A DNA stretch of 64,000 bases from Candidatus Nitrosymbiomonas proteolyticus (lineage in GTDB: Bacteria; Armatimonadota; Fimbriimonadia; Fimbriimonadales; Fimbriimonadaceae). Below are positions 46,387 through 54,071 of this stretch, piece after piece. The stretch covers positions 930,001-994,000 of the forward strand of contig AP021858.1 of NCBI GenBank assembly GCA_017347465.1, in the 5' to 3' direction. Both the position numbers and the translations under genes were made by a program. Under the pieces are notes generated by a model. The model made no database searches. It was not told the DNA's origin and saw only the letters and a program-made list of their open reading frames with translations. Every line of letters starts with the position of its first letter. The first letter of the stretch is position 1.

Positions 46387-47013
46387 GTGCGCGAAGGACA
46401 CATCGGAGTCGATGAAAGCGGGAAGGGGGACTTTTTCGGGCCGTTGGTCGTTGCCGCTTGCTACGTCGGCCCGGAGCACCTTGCCGAACTGGACGGCGTC
46501 CGGGACTCGAAAAAGCTGGCCGATGGCGTTGCGAAGAAGCTGGCCGCGACGATCAAGCGGACATGTCCGCACAAGGTCCTGACGATTCTTCCCCATAAAT
46601 ACAACGATCTCTATCGCCAGATCGGCAACCTCAACCGACTCCTTGCTTGGGGCCATGCGAGAGCGATCGAAGAGGTGTTGGAGCTCCAGCCCTGTTCTCA
46701 GGTGATCAGCGACCAGTTCGCGGACCCCGAAGTTCTGAAGCGCAGGCTGTTCGAAAAGGGCAAGCGGATCGAGCTCATCTCGATGGTCCGGGGCGAGCAA
46801 GACATCGCCGTCGCCGCCGCCTCGATCCTCGCCCGTGCGGAGTTCCTATGGCGCTTGGAGGCACTTTCGAAGGAGTTCGGCGTCGATCTCCCTAAGGGCG
46901 CGTCTCCGGCGGTCGTCGCCGCAGGAAAACGATTCGTCGAGCGGTACGGCCGGGAGGCCCTCGACAAGGTCGCAAAGCTGCATTTCAAGACCACGCACAA
47001 CGTGTTAGGTTGA
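46387..47013 (+). CDS. rnhC: ribonuclease HIII-like, without N-terminal TBP-like domain
   Basis: A 208-residue RNase H type 2 enzyme that cuts RNA in RNA/DNA hybrids. The opening GHIGVDESGKGDFFGPLVVA is the RNase HIII version of the family motif (RNase HII has DExGRG). Asp9/Glu10, Asp109 (VISDQFADP) and the acidic GEQDIAVAAASILARAEF supply the active-site set. Typical RNase HIII (~300 residues) has an ~80-residue TBP-like substrate-binding domain before this; here it is absent, and the upstream 40 bases to the divergent tgt leave no room for it. The start is GTG 46387. Confidence 0.88.
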   Translation: MREGHIGVDESGKGDFFGPLVVAACYVGPEHLAELDGVRDSKKLADGVAKKLAATIKRTCPHKVLTILPHKYNDLYRQIGNLNRLLAWGHARAIEEVLELQPCSQVISDQFADPEVLKRRLFEKGKRIELISMVRGEQDIAVAAASILARAEFLWRLEALSKEFGVDLPKGASPAVVAAGKRFVERYGREALDKVAKLHFKTTHNVLG

Positions 47014-47062
47014 ACGAGTCGACGCACAGAACAATCACCGGCGCAGGACGTCGTAACCCCAC

Positions 47063-47671
47063 ATGGTAGTGACGACGCTCGCGCTGGCCTTACTCATGGC
47101 GACCCCTGTTGAGGGAACTCAACGCCCGAACCTCCAACGCGCCGATCGCGGCGGAATCCAGGTCGGACAGGCCGCCAAGGACTTCGAGCTCAAATCGCTG
47201 GACGGCAAGTCCACCTTTAAACTGAGTTCGAACTACGGTAAGAAGCCGACCGTGCTGATCTTCGGCAGCTATACGTGACCGCCCTTCCGCGCCCAGGCGG
47301 GTGCGATCGAAAAGTGGTATCAGGCGACGAAGACGCAAGCGGACTTCTACATTGTCTACATTCGGGAGGCCCACCCCGAGGACGGACGGCAGGTGCAAGC
47401 CAACAGGCGCGACGGCGTGATCGTGAAGACCGCCAAGAGCGAAGAAGACCGCAAGGAGGCCGCCCAAGCCTGTTCAGTCGGACTCGAAGTCTCGCTGCCG
47501 ATGATCGTCGACGGCATGGACGATGCAGTCGAGAGAGCCTATCAGGGGTGGCCCGACCGCATCTACATCGTCGATCTAAAGGGAAACGTTTGGTATCGGA
47601 GCGCACAGGGACCTGCGGGTTTCAAGCCCGCTGAAGCCGAGCAATCGTTACGCAACCTGCTGAAAGGCTAA
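47063..47671 (+). CDS. deiodinase-like selenoprotein (in-frame UGA read as selenocysteine)
   Basis: A 202-residue thioredoxin-fold protein if TGA 47276-47278 (codon 72) is read as selenocysteine (Sec). The signal peptide is MVVTTLALALLMATPVEG. The sequence before the TGA, KPTVLIFGSYT, and after it, PPFRAQAGAIEKWYQ, gives GSYT-Sec-PPF, matching the GSCT-Sec-PPF active site of iodothyronine deiodinases. The match continues with ADFYIVYIREAHPEDG, LPMIVDGMDDAVERAY, WPDRIYIVDLKGNVWYRSAQ and GPAGFKPAE, all deiodinase-like along the whole domain. A 7-bp hairpin lies at 47288-47305. TAA stands in frame nine bases before ATG 47063, so the start is secure. Its stop overlaps the convergent tautomerase by 4 bases. 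Bacterial relatives are probably thiol/peroxide redox enzymes rather than hormone deiodinases. Confidence 0.87.
47276..47305 (+). promoter_or_regulatory. UGA selenocysteine codon and putative bacterial SECIS hairpin
   Basis: After TGA 47276-47278, CGCGCCC (47288-47294) pairs with GGGTGCG (47299-47305) in a 7-bp stem with one G-U pair and an AGGC apical loop. Sixteen bases separate the UGA from the loop-side end of the 5' arm, and G is the second loop base. Both features fit the general bacterial SECIS pattern. A competing 5-bp stem (47279-47283 with 47296-47300) is possible. Confidence 0.65.
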
Positions 47672-48045
47672 TCGCCGTCGAGTCCGATAGGCAGGACGGA
47701 GACGTACCCGTTCTCCGAAAGCTCCCGCACCTCCAGCGAGATCGCGGCCTCCTTTTCGCCGTACGACTTGCCGAAGCACTCGACCAGCGTAGCAAAGAGC
47801 ACCTCGCGGATCGATTCGATCAGTTCTGGGGTCCGGCCAGCCTTAATCAGCACCTGGCAGTGGACGAACCCTGGAGGGGCGCCCTCTCCCATCGACCAGT
47901 TGTTGTGGAGCGTGTGATAAGCCTTGATGCGGCGGGGACGCACCGATTCGAAGGCCCCGAGCTCATGCACAAGCTTTCCGAGGATGTCGGGGATGTCCAC
48001 GTTTTCAACGAGGTCGGCGCTGGTGATCAGATGAATGTGTGGCAT
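47668..48045 (-). CDS. 5-carboxymethyl-2-hydroxymuconate isomerase-like tautomerase
   Basis: A 125-residue protein of the tautomerase superfamily, CHMI branch. After removal of Met the N-terminus is PHIHLITSADLVENVDIPDI, leaving the catalytic Pro1. GKLVHELGAFESVRPRRIKA and GFVHCQVLIKAGRTPELIES carry the conserved Arg and the trimer-forming strand. HpaF of homoprotocatechuate degradation is the model, but no other aromatic-degradation gene is nearby, so the substrate is open. A GGGG-type ribosome site precedes the ATG. It overlaps the selenoprotein stop by 4 bases on the opposite strand. Confidence 0.85.
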   Translation of the reverse strand: MPHIHLITSADLVENVDIPDILGKLVHELGAFESVRPRRIKAYHTLHNNWSMGEGAPPGFVHCQVLIKAGRTPELIESIREVLFATLVECFGKSYGEKEAAISLEVRELSENGYVSVLPIGLDGD

Positions 48046-48072
48046 GGATTCCCCAAGTTAGCTACGAGCCAA

Positions 48073-48612
48073 CTAGGGACTCTGACTGCAAGAAATGTTC
48101 CATTCGTCCCGGGTGAGGCCGTAGAGCCTGAGCGTCAGGTCATGGTAACGATCGGTCAGTTCGAGGAACTTTAGGCCAATCCGGTCGCAAACGGCGAGGG
48201 ATTTCTCGTTTTCGGCCCTCACAATGGCGAATATCTCCTCAAGGCCCCTCGTTTCAAACCCATATCTGAGGGCAGCTCCCCCGGCTTCGGTAGCGTACCC
48301 GTTGCCCCAATAGGCGCTTCCTAAGTGCCACCCGACCTCGACCCGCGTGTCTTGGGGGAGCGGCTTCAGAATGAGCGAACCGACAACCCGCGCATCTTGG
48401 GTCCGTTCAATAGCCCAGAACCCCAAACCAGGTGGATAAGACTTTGCGGTTTGAAAGTTCTTGGCCATCCGCTCCCTTGCTTCTTCTAGTGACCCAATGG
48501 CGGTGGCGAGGAGCGGTTCCATAACCTTGGGATCGCCATAGACTGCAAAGAACGCTTCGAGGTCGTCGAAGGTCCACGGGCGGATGGTGAGGCGTGAGGT
48601 GGAAATGATCAC
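48073..48612 (-). CDS. GNAT family N-acetyltransferase (RimJ/RimL type)
   Basis: A 179-residue acetyltransferase of the RimJ-RimL/Acetyltransf_3 branch. It opens ISTSRLTIRPWTFDDLEAFF AVYGDP-like (the standard TxRLxLRP start), has VEVGWHLGSAYWGNGYATEA for acetyl-CoA binding (GxGxA-type loop), and NEKSLAVCDRIGLKFLE, the common C-terminal segment. It acetylates an amino group on a protein or small molecule; the target is unknown. The start is chosen at GTG 48610-48612; a TTG at 48690 would add 26 residues that are not family-like. Confidence 0.87.
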   Translation of the reverse strand: MIISTSRLTIRPWTFDDLEAFFAVYGDPKVMEPLLATAIGSLEEARERMAKNFQTAKSYPPGLGFWAIERTQDARVVGSLILKPLPQDTRVEVGWHLGSAYWGNGYATEAGGAALRYGFETRGLEEIFAIVRAENEKSLAVCDRIGLKFLELTDRYHDLTLRLYGLTRDEWNISCSQSP

Positions 48613-48622
48613 GGAGTGGGCT

Positions 48623-48715
48623 TCAATCGGCAATCTCGAAAACTTCCTTTTCTGGACGACAGCGTCCGACACGAATGTCCGCTTCCCCAACAGAGATCAG
48701 CGTTTCAATGTCCAT
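48623..48715 (-). CDS. possible 30-residue open frame, unsure
   Basis: A short frame ATG 48713-48715 to TGA reading MDIETLISVGEADIRVGRCR and ending EKEVFEIAD lies between the methyltransferase stop and the GNAT start. Its codons look plausible but its length is compatible with chance. It may be a real small gene, a remnant, or noncoding. It is the only content I can see in the 120-base gap. Confidence 0.2.
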   Translation of the reverse strand: MDIETLISVGEADIRVGRCRPEKEVFEIAD

Positions 48716-48732
48716 ATTGAAGGTCGGATTGG

Positions 48733-49653
48733 TCAAAGCAACGACTCTTGGAGCTTGACCTGACCGTTGCGCAGCAGATCAGGGTCTGAAAACCTTAGCT
48801 CCGAATCTCGGGCATACGACTCGTTGATTTCCACGCCCAGCCAACGCCGACCAAGAGTCTCGGCGACTGCTCCAGTCGTATTGCTACCCGCAAACGGGTC
48901 CAGCACAAGGTCGCCAGGGTCGGTGAGGAAACGAATGAAGAACCTGGGCAGCTCGGCCGGAAACCGGGCGGGGTGAATCTGGGTTCCTTTCTCCTTGGAC
49001 CCCCGAATGTAATTGCTATTGCTCTCGTTGTTTCCGCATTGGATCAGATTGCTGGGGATCGACCCGGCATTCTCGGACGTGAACGAGCTCTTGATTACGT
49101 GGCCCGACGGTCGCACGCTCTGCTTCACTCCCCTGGCGACAAGCCGCTGCATATCGCGGCTATACGGGAGAAGCACGTTGTTGTTGTTGGCCTTTGGTCG
49201 GGGTGTTTTCGAGAGCCAGAACAGGTATTCGACCGAATCCTTGACCCGGATTCGCTGAACGTTGACCCACTCGGCGGGCGCGGGCATCTTCGCCGGGTTG
49301 TACCAAAACATTTCCTGCGCGAGATGGAAGCCCACCTCGTCGCACAGGGCCAGAAGCAGGCGGAAGTGGTAAAGCGACCGAACGGGCTTTCCCGGCGTCC
49401 AGGCTCCACCAATGTTCAGAACGAAGCTGCCCTCGGGCTTGAGGATTCGCTTGATCTCGGCGGCGAACGGAAGCATCCAAGCGATGTATTCGTGCTGATC
49501 CGCGTTGCCATATTCCTTCTTGAAGTGCAGGGCGTACGGCGGCGAGGTCATCACGAGGTCCACCGACGCCTCTTTGAGCCCGCGCATGAAAGCCAAGCTG
49601 TCCGCGCAGTGCATCTCTCCGAGTTCCGTCTTATAGACCAGCAAGTCTTTCAT
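48733..49653 (-). CDS. type II DNA methyltransferase, N4-cytosine/N6-adenine class
   Basis: A 306-residue site-specific DNA methyltransferase. Motif IV is MTSPPYALH (TSPPY at residues 36-40), near the N-terminus, and the AdoMet motif [20 protein letters not shown] (252-) is near the C-terminus, so it is a beta-class permuted enzyme; TSPPY is typical of m4C methyltransferases such as M.PvuII. The conserved [20 protein letters not shown] and [20 protein letters not shown] segments also resemble that group. It follows the endonuclease gene with a 23-base overlap and would protect the host from it. The recognition sequence is unknown. The start is ATG 49651-49653. Confidence 0.93.
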   Translation of the reverse strand: MKDLLVYKTELGEMHCADSLAFMRGLKEASVDLVMTSPPYALHFKKEYGNADQHEYIAWMLPFAAEIKRILKPEGSFVLNIGGAWTPGKPVRSLYHFRLLLALCDEVGFHLAQEMFWYNPAKMPAPAEWVNVQRIRVKDSVEYLFWLSKTPRPKANNNNVLLPYSRDMQRLVARGVKQSVRPSGHVIKSSFTSENAGSIPSNLIQCGNNESNSNYIRGSKEKGTQIHPARFPAELPRFFIRFLTDPGDLVLDPFAGSNTTGAVAETLGRRWLGVEINESYARDSELRFSDPDLLRNGQVKLQESLL

Positions 49654-50176
49654 AGGCGTCGATTGCGTCCTGTAATCTCCCAAACCAACGGACGGGTAAA
49701 CCTTCCTTGAGCGTGATCGGATGCAGAACCTGAAGCTTGTCCCCGTGGAGCTTGTGGGAAGGAAGCTCCATGCATAGCGCGTACCTGAACTCGCTCCATT
49801 CGCCCGTGGCCCTTCCCATACAGACGGCAACGAGATCGAAGTGGTCGCGGTTGTAGTATCGGCTCGATGGATCGCCCTTAGCGGCTCGGGTCTTCTGTAG
49901 CTCCACTTGCAGCTTGGGACCGTCGCGAACCGTTTTCACCTCAACCCTGATCTCCGTGTGCCTCAGCGTTTCCACGCTGAAATCGTGCTTTCCGTCGATG
50001 TCGAAGCCTTCGTAGCTGGAAAGCCATCCTTCTCGCGTCGCGACCTTCAGCTTGCGCTCGAAGTGGACCTCGGCCACCGCTCCCTCAAGAGCAACCTTCA
50101 GCCGGAATCTCCGGTTGATCGCATCGAGCAGTTCTTGAGCCGTCAGCCCATACTTGATCTCAAGGTCGTGCGGCAC
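49631..50176 (-). CDS. type II restriction endonuclease, PD-(D/E)xK-like
   Basis: A ~181-residue protein encoded just before, and overlapping, the methyltransferase. [20 protein letters not shown] then [20 protein letters not shown] gives the spaced acidic D...ExK core (VEVK) of many type II endonucleases. The rest ([38 protein letters not shown]) has no family I can name. I chose GTG 50176 because TATACT lies 7 bases before it; a GTG at 50197 extends the frame by seven codons but lies upstream of that promoter-like box. By eye the region is less GC-rich than its surroundings, in line with transfer. Confidence 0.82.
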   Translation of the reverse strand: MPHDLEIKYGLTAQELLDAINRRFRLKVALEGAVAEVHFERKLKVATREGWLSSYEGFDIDGKHDFSVETLRHTEIRVEVKTVRDGPKLQVELQKTRAAKGDPSSRYYNRDHFDLVAVCMGRATGEWSEFRYALCMELPSHKLHGDKLQVLHPITLKEGLPVRWFGRLQDAIDAYERLAGL

Positions 50177-50183
50177 TTGTGCC

Positions 50184-50189
50184 AGTATA
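50184..50189 (-). promoter_or_regulatory. -10-like box TATACT, 7 bases before the endonuclease GTG
   Basis: A near-consensus -10 close to the proposed start. A 10-base perfect palindrome GACACGTGTC lies at 50193-50202 immediately upstream, where a regulator could bind. Confidence 0.45.
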
Positions 50190-50192
50190 GCA

Positions 50193-50202
50193 GACACGTG
50201 TC
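50193..50202. repeat. perfect palindrome GACACGTGTC upstream of the restriction pair
   Basis: Ten-base perfect dyad centred on CACGTG, just upstream of the TATACT box of the endonuclease gene. Controller-type or self-methylation sites often sit here in type II systems; no controller gene is seen. Confidence 0.5.
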
Positions 50203-50261
50203 GCAGTTTCTGCAGTTGATTCTTTCATTCACTTGTGAATAGAGGGCGTCACGAGTCGCCG

Positions 50262-51392
50262 CTATCCGCAGTAAATGGCCTTCTTCACTACTTGAATCAC
50301 CTTCCCTGCATCGCCCGTTGCCTGGGCAATCTCCAATTCCGACTTCTTGGCATAGATCTTCAGTGCCTTCTTCATGCAATTCGCAAAAAACTCGCGCGAG
50401 AGCGCCATCGACTCGACCTGCTCCGTGCGGTAGGTGAACTGATCTTCGCCAAACCAACCGTCGTATTCCGTGTCGACGGCGGCGTAGCAGAACTCGACCA
50501 ACCTCCAGATGTCGTCCGTCCCGGCGATGCGGTCTTCGTCGTTCGAATTGAACTTTGCGCCGTTGATGTGGAAGTTGGCGATCGGCACGCCCATCGTCTT
50601 GAGCAGATAAAGGGAGTCGGCCGGAGTGTTCCCTACCATTTGCTCGTGACCGTAGTCGATGACGACCCCCATGACCGTCTTGCCGAGGTTTTTGTTCACT
50701 TCGAGCGCCACCAGCGCAGCCTTGGCGACGGTGTTGATGATCATGTTGCCTTCGCGGGGCTCCTTCTGTTTGGACTCGTTCCCGAACTTGAGGCCGTTTC
50801 GGTCGCAGTGTTCGGCGATTTCTGTATTGCCCTCGATGTACCAGCGCAGTCTCTGGCCGTAATCGACCTCGAAGTGGTAATCCCAGCCGTCGGAGCCGGG
50901 CCACAAGTTGCAGGAAACGCAACCGAGTTCCTTGGCGAGGTCCACGCCCTTGTGGATCTGCGAAAGGCAGGCCTTCCTGACTCCTGCGTCCGGGTGCGTG
51001 ATCCCGCCGAACTTGTATTGAGGGTTCGTCCAGGTGTTGAAGTTCATGTTCGTGGGGACCACGTCGAACGTCTTCAGGGCGTCCTTCACTGCCTGCAGTT
51101 CGGTGTGGTTCACCGATCCATCTGGGTTGAGGAAAACCGCCTCGTGGAACTCGATCCCGGCGATCCCTGCCTTTGCGACCCGTTCGATCTGGGCGACGAC
51201 GGAGTTGTCGAAGTCGGGGTTGTCGGAGTTATAGCCAACGGGGCAGAACCGGTCGAAGAACTCTCCGGCGCACCAGTGCCCCGCGGCGAACTTGATGCCG
51301 AAGTCCCTGAGAAACTCGTCGACGACCGGCCCTTCGAGATAACCGTCGTATTCAGAGTCAAGCTTAGCCAGCGTGCGTGAGTCGAAGTTCAT
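50262..51392 (-). CDS. xylose-isomerase-like TIM barrel protein
   Basis: A 376-residue metal-dependent sugar isomerase-like barrel. Core: FGIKFAAGHWCAGEFFDRFC near the N-terminus, VAKAGIAGIEFHEAVFLNPD, LGCVSCNLWPGSDGWDYHFE, VMGVVIDYGHEQMVGNTPAD (metal-ligand Asp/His) and PIANFHINGAKFNSNDED. This resembles the L-rhamnose/xylose isomerase-like branch of the AP-endonuclease-2 superfamily. The substrate is uncertain, but an aldose-ketose isomerisation is likely; rhamnose released by the GH78 enzyme at 10389 is a possible source. It lies 36 bases upstream of the ABC genes on the same strand order but has a GGGAG ribosome site of its own. Confidence 0.85.
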   Translation of the reverse strand: MNFDSRTLAKLDSEYDGYLEGPVVDEFLRDFGIKFAAGHWCAGEFFDRFCPVGYNSDNPDFDNSVVAQIERVAKAGIAGIEFHEAVFLNPDGSVNHTELQAVKDALKTFDVVPTNMNFNTWTNPQYKFGGITHPDAGVRKACLSQIHKGVDLAKELGCVSCNLWPGSDGWDYHFEVDYGQRLRWYIEGNTEIAEHCDRNGLKFGNESKQKEPREGNMIINTVAKAALVALEVNKNLGKTVMGVVIDYGHEQMVGNTPADSLYLLKTMGVPIANFHINGAKFNSNDEDRIAGTDDIWRLVEFCYAAVDTEYDGWFGEDQFTYRTEQVESMALSREFFANCMKKALKIYAKKSELEIAQATGDAGKVIQVVKKAIYCG

Positions 51393-51427
51393 AGTGCGCT
51401 CCCTGCCGGTAAGTCTACCGGGGAGCG

Positions 51428-52198
51428 CTATTCTGCGTCTTCGCGAGGAAGATACGAATGCGTGCTAAACCACCAAGCCGCCAGCCAGCTTCCGACGACT
51501 ACAAATACGCCTAAAACGATCCAGCCCGTCGATGCGGCGATATGTTCAATCGACCTTTCGCCCGCGAGTGCGCCGAGCGCGCCGGCAGACCCTGAATTGG
51601 GCTTCTCGGCGATCGCCTTCAGATAACTGAAGATCGAAATCTTGTAGATGTTGCCGGCCATGTTCGCGACCATCGATTCCCAGCCGAACGCGAACAAGAG
51701 ATCGACGATCATCGCCCGGTTGATCCAAAGGCTGAACAGCGTGAAGAGCACGATGTAAGCCGCGGATCCCATCGCGAACGACTTCAGATCCCGCCAAAAG
51801 AACTCGTTGGAGAGAAACTGTCCCTGAAACACCGCGAGCGATACTGTCATGCCCGCCAAGGTCGTGAGGACGGCGGTAGCGATGGCGGCTGCGAGCATCC
51901 GCGAAAGAATCAGCGAACTCCTGGGGACTGGCCGGGTCACCCAATACACGATCGTTTTCTGATCGATCTCTTGGGTCAGCACGGCCGTGCTGAAAAGGGC
52001 TGCGGCAAGCATCAGGAGCCGGTAAACCAGGAGCGAACTAAGTTGATTGTAAGCGTCCTCTCGGGACATCTCGCCGTTGACGAACCTGAACAACAGCGCA
52101 ATGCCGAAGAGCGCCGCAATGAGAATCAACCAACCCACGACGCGCTGAGGCCGAGTGAACTGCCGAAGGGCCGCGCCGACCAAAAAGCCCTGGATCAT
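51428..52198 (-). CDS. ABC-2 type transporter permease
   Basis: A 256-residue membrane protein with six hydrophobic helices (GWLILIAALFGIALLFRFVN, LLVYRLLMLAAALFSTAVLT, ILSRMLAAAIATAVLTTLAG). The ABC-2 signature region is VLTQEIDQKTIVYWVTRPVP RSSLILSR-like. It is the partner of the ATPase at 52195, overlapping it by 4 bases, and would export an unknown substrate such as a drug, lipid or polysaccharide. Last gene of the four-gene ABC operon. Confidence 0.85.
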   Translation of the reverse strand: MIQGFLVGAALRQFTRPQRVVGWLILIAALFGIALLFRFVNGEMSREDAYNQLSSLLVYRLLMLAAALFSTAVLTQEIDQKTIVYWVTRPVPRSSLILSRMLAAAIATAVLTTLAGMTVSLAVFQGQFLSNEFFWRDLKSFAMGSAAYIVLFTLFSLWINRAMIVDLLFAFGWESMVANMAGNIYKISIFSYLKAIAEKPNSGSAGALGALAGERSIEHIAASTGWIVLGVFVVVGSWLAAWWFSTHSYLPREDAE

Positions 52199-53112
52199 CC
52201 GCCCACCAAGTACCGGAATACGGATTCCAGGTTGTTGTCGGGGCTCTCAATGGCGTGGAGGGGAAGACCCTTATCGAGCGCTAGGGTGGGCAAGAACTGG
52301 AAGAACTGATCGACTTCGCGAGTCTGCAGTTCGAGTGCGTCGCCTCCAGGCTCAAGGTGAACCGAGATCACATAAGGGAGCGCGACGATGTGCTCAGCCA
52401 CTTGCCGCGCGGCTGTCGATCGAATGCGAACGCGGTGGGGGTGCTTGTCGATCAACTCGCGAATCACCTTCAGATCTCCCGTGGCGAGCAGCCTGCCGCG
52501 ATGCAAGAGCAGGATGCTTCGCGTCATCTGCTCAACCTCGAAGAGGATGTGGCTGCTGACGAGGATCGCCTTGCCTTGGTCTCCCAACTCGTGAAGCACA
52601 TCGATAAACTCCCGGCGTCCGACGGGGTCGAGCCCATTGAGGGGTTCGTCGAGAAGGATGATCTCTGGGTCGTGGAGCATGGCCTGCGCGAGCTTGATCC
52701 TCTGCCTCATGCCCTTGCTGAAGCCACCGATCTTGCGGTCGGCGCGGTCCGCCATCCCGACCTTTTCGAGCATCCCTTGGGTGCGTTTCTCCGCGCCCTG
52801 CTGCGTGAAGCCCGACATTCGTCCCATCAGGTTCAAGAACTGGCGGCCGGTGAGCTCCTCGTAGAAGTTGTCGACATCGGGACAATAGCCCATCTTGCGG
52901 TAGACGCTGGGGTTCGCAAACGGGTCCTCGCCAAATACGCGAACCTCCCCGGCGGTGGGTCTCATCTGTCCGGTGACGAGCCGCATCAGCGTGGTTTTGC
53001 CTGCGCCGTTCATTCCGAGAAGCGCGGTAACGCCGCCCGAAATCGTAGCCGACACGTCGTTGAGCCCGATCACTTGGCCGTACCAGCGAGAGGCCGATCG
53101 CAACTCGATCAC
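52195..53112 (-). CDS. ABC transporter ATP-binding protein (second)
   Basis: A 305-residue ATPase of an ABC-2 exporter. It has Walker A GMNGAGKTTLMRLVTGQM, signature GFSKGMRQRIKLAQAMLHDP with Walker B EIILLDEPLNGLDPVGR and the SSHILFEVEQMTRS H-loop. The ~95-residue C-terminal extension (from VIRELIDKHPHRVRIRST) is typical of CcmA/NatA-type lineages. The start is GTG 53110-53112 with GGAGGTGG upstream; it overlaps the permease at 53109 (GTGA). With its permease partner (51428) it forms a complete exporter. Confidence 0.92.
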   Translation of the reverse strand: MIELRSASRWYGQVIGLNDVSATISGGVTALLGMNGAGKTTLMRLVTGQMRPTAGEVRVFGEDPFANPSVYRKMGYCPDVDNFYEELTGRQFLNLMGRMSGFTQQGAEKRTQGMLEKVGMADRADRKIGGFSKGMRQRIKLAQAMLHDPEIILLDEPLNGLDPVGRREFIDVLHELGDQGKAILVSSHILFEVEQMTRSILLLHRGRLLATGDLKVIRELIDKHPHRVRIRSTAARQVAEHIVALPYVISVHLEPGGDALELQTREVDQFFQFLPTLALDKGLPLHAIESPDNNLESVFRYLVGG

Positions 53113-54071
53113 TTCACCACCTCCACGGCCCGAATCCGAGTCCAAGCGACCCAAAGCATGAGAAGGCTAAGAGGCGTGATGATCGCGAGCGACCACCACA
53201 GAGGCGGCGCGGGCACGGTCTGAATGGGAGAAGGAAACCCAAAATAGGGGGTGCCGTCCGTCCCCAGAACGGCTTTCGCCAGCCCGATATGCTGCCCGTC
53301 CACCGAGGCGTAATAGAGCTTCTTCACCAGCGGAACGATGTCGGCGACGCCCCCGCCCCGCCGACCCTGCGAGGCCACCCACGTGAACACCATCATCTGA
53401 GTGAAGAAGTTGGTGAGGAAGTAGAGCGCCGCATAGACTGCCCCGGCGACGCGCCCCTGCTTGAACATCGAGCTGATGCCGATCATCATGCTCGCGTGGA
53501 ACGCCGACGAGAGCACGAGGAAGGACAGCAGCTTCGGCAGCAGCCATTTGTCCGAGAAGAAGCCGTAGTCGCCGTACGTGAGCGCCCCGTACACATAGAA
53601 GAACACGCTCGGCAATCCCATCGCCAGAATCAGGGTCAAGAACATACCGAACCACTTCCCCAGCAGGTAATCCCGCTTGTCGCAGGGCTTGCTCAGATAG
53701 ACAAGCAACGCGTTGGCTCGAAAGTCGTTCGATATCGAACCCGCGCCGACAAGAAGCACGATCATGAAGAACCAGAGCTGGCCCGTAGAGATCCCGTGAA
53801 CGAACTGGTCGATCCAGACGATCCGGCTGAGGAACTCGCGGAGCGTCTCTTCGCCGCGCGACGACGACAGCGCGAACTGTTCCATGAAGAACACGACCGC
53901 CTGAAACACGAAGTAGTAGCCGCCGGACATCACCGTAAGCCACCAGAGGCTCTTCTTCTTGAGGTTCTGCTGGAAGCTGACGCGGGCGATCACCCACCAT
54001 CGGCCCACGGGCGACGAGAGAGGTCCGGTGTAGTCCCGGTAGGAGAGATCCGCAATCGGCGAGCTAGCCAT
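53109..54071 (-). CDS. ABC-2 type transporter permease (first pair)
   Basis: A 320-residue membrane protein with about six helices (GGYYFVFQAVVFFMEQF, LWFFMIVLLVGAGSISNDFR, FLTLILAMGLPSVFFYVYG, SLAIITPLSLLMLWVAW). It has the long periplasmic loop and cytoplasmic DYLLGKWFG segment typical of ABC-2 permeases (Cu/NosY-like). Partner of the ATPase at 54064 (8-base overlap). The region FQQNLKKKSLWWLTVMSGGY is the family's coupling segment. Confidence 0.85.
   Translation of the reverse strand: MASSPIADLSYRDYTGPLSSPVGRWWVIARVSFQQNLKKKSLWWLTVMSGGYYFVFQAVVFFMEQFALSSSRGEETLREFLSRIVWIDQFVHGISTGQLWFFMIVLLVGAGSISNDFRANALLVYLSKPCDKRDYLLGKWFGMFLTLILAMGLPSVFFYVYGALTYGDYGFFSDKWLLPKLLSFLVLSSAFHASMMIGISSMFKQGRVAGAVYAALYFLTNFFTQMMVFTWVASQGRRGGGVADIVPLVKKLYYASVDGQHIGLAKAVLGTDGTPYFGFPSPIQTVPAPPLWWSLAIITPLSLLMLWVAWTRIRAVEVVK

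Noticed and set aside
47276-47278. TGA as a nonsense mutation or frameshift making a pseudogene
   Set aside because: Frame, family similarity and signal peptide are intact on both sides, and UGA stands exactly where Sec is in deiodinases.
47279-47300. Alternative 5-bp stem CCGCC/GGCGG after the UGA
   Set aside because: Begins immediately at the UGA with a 12-base loop; the 7-bp stem at 47288-47305 fits the SECIS geometry better, though the two compete.
50235-51380. 381-codon open frame on the plus strand
   Set aside because: Antisense to the xylose-isomerase-like gene; composition (Val/Asp/Arg-rich) is typical of a GC shadow.
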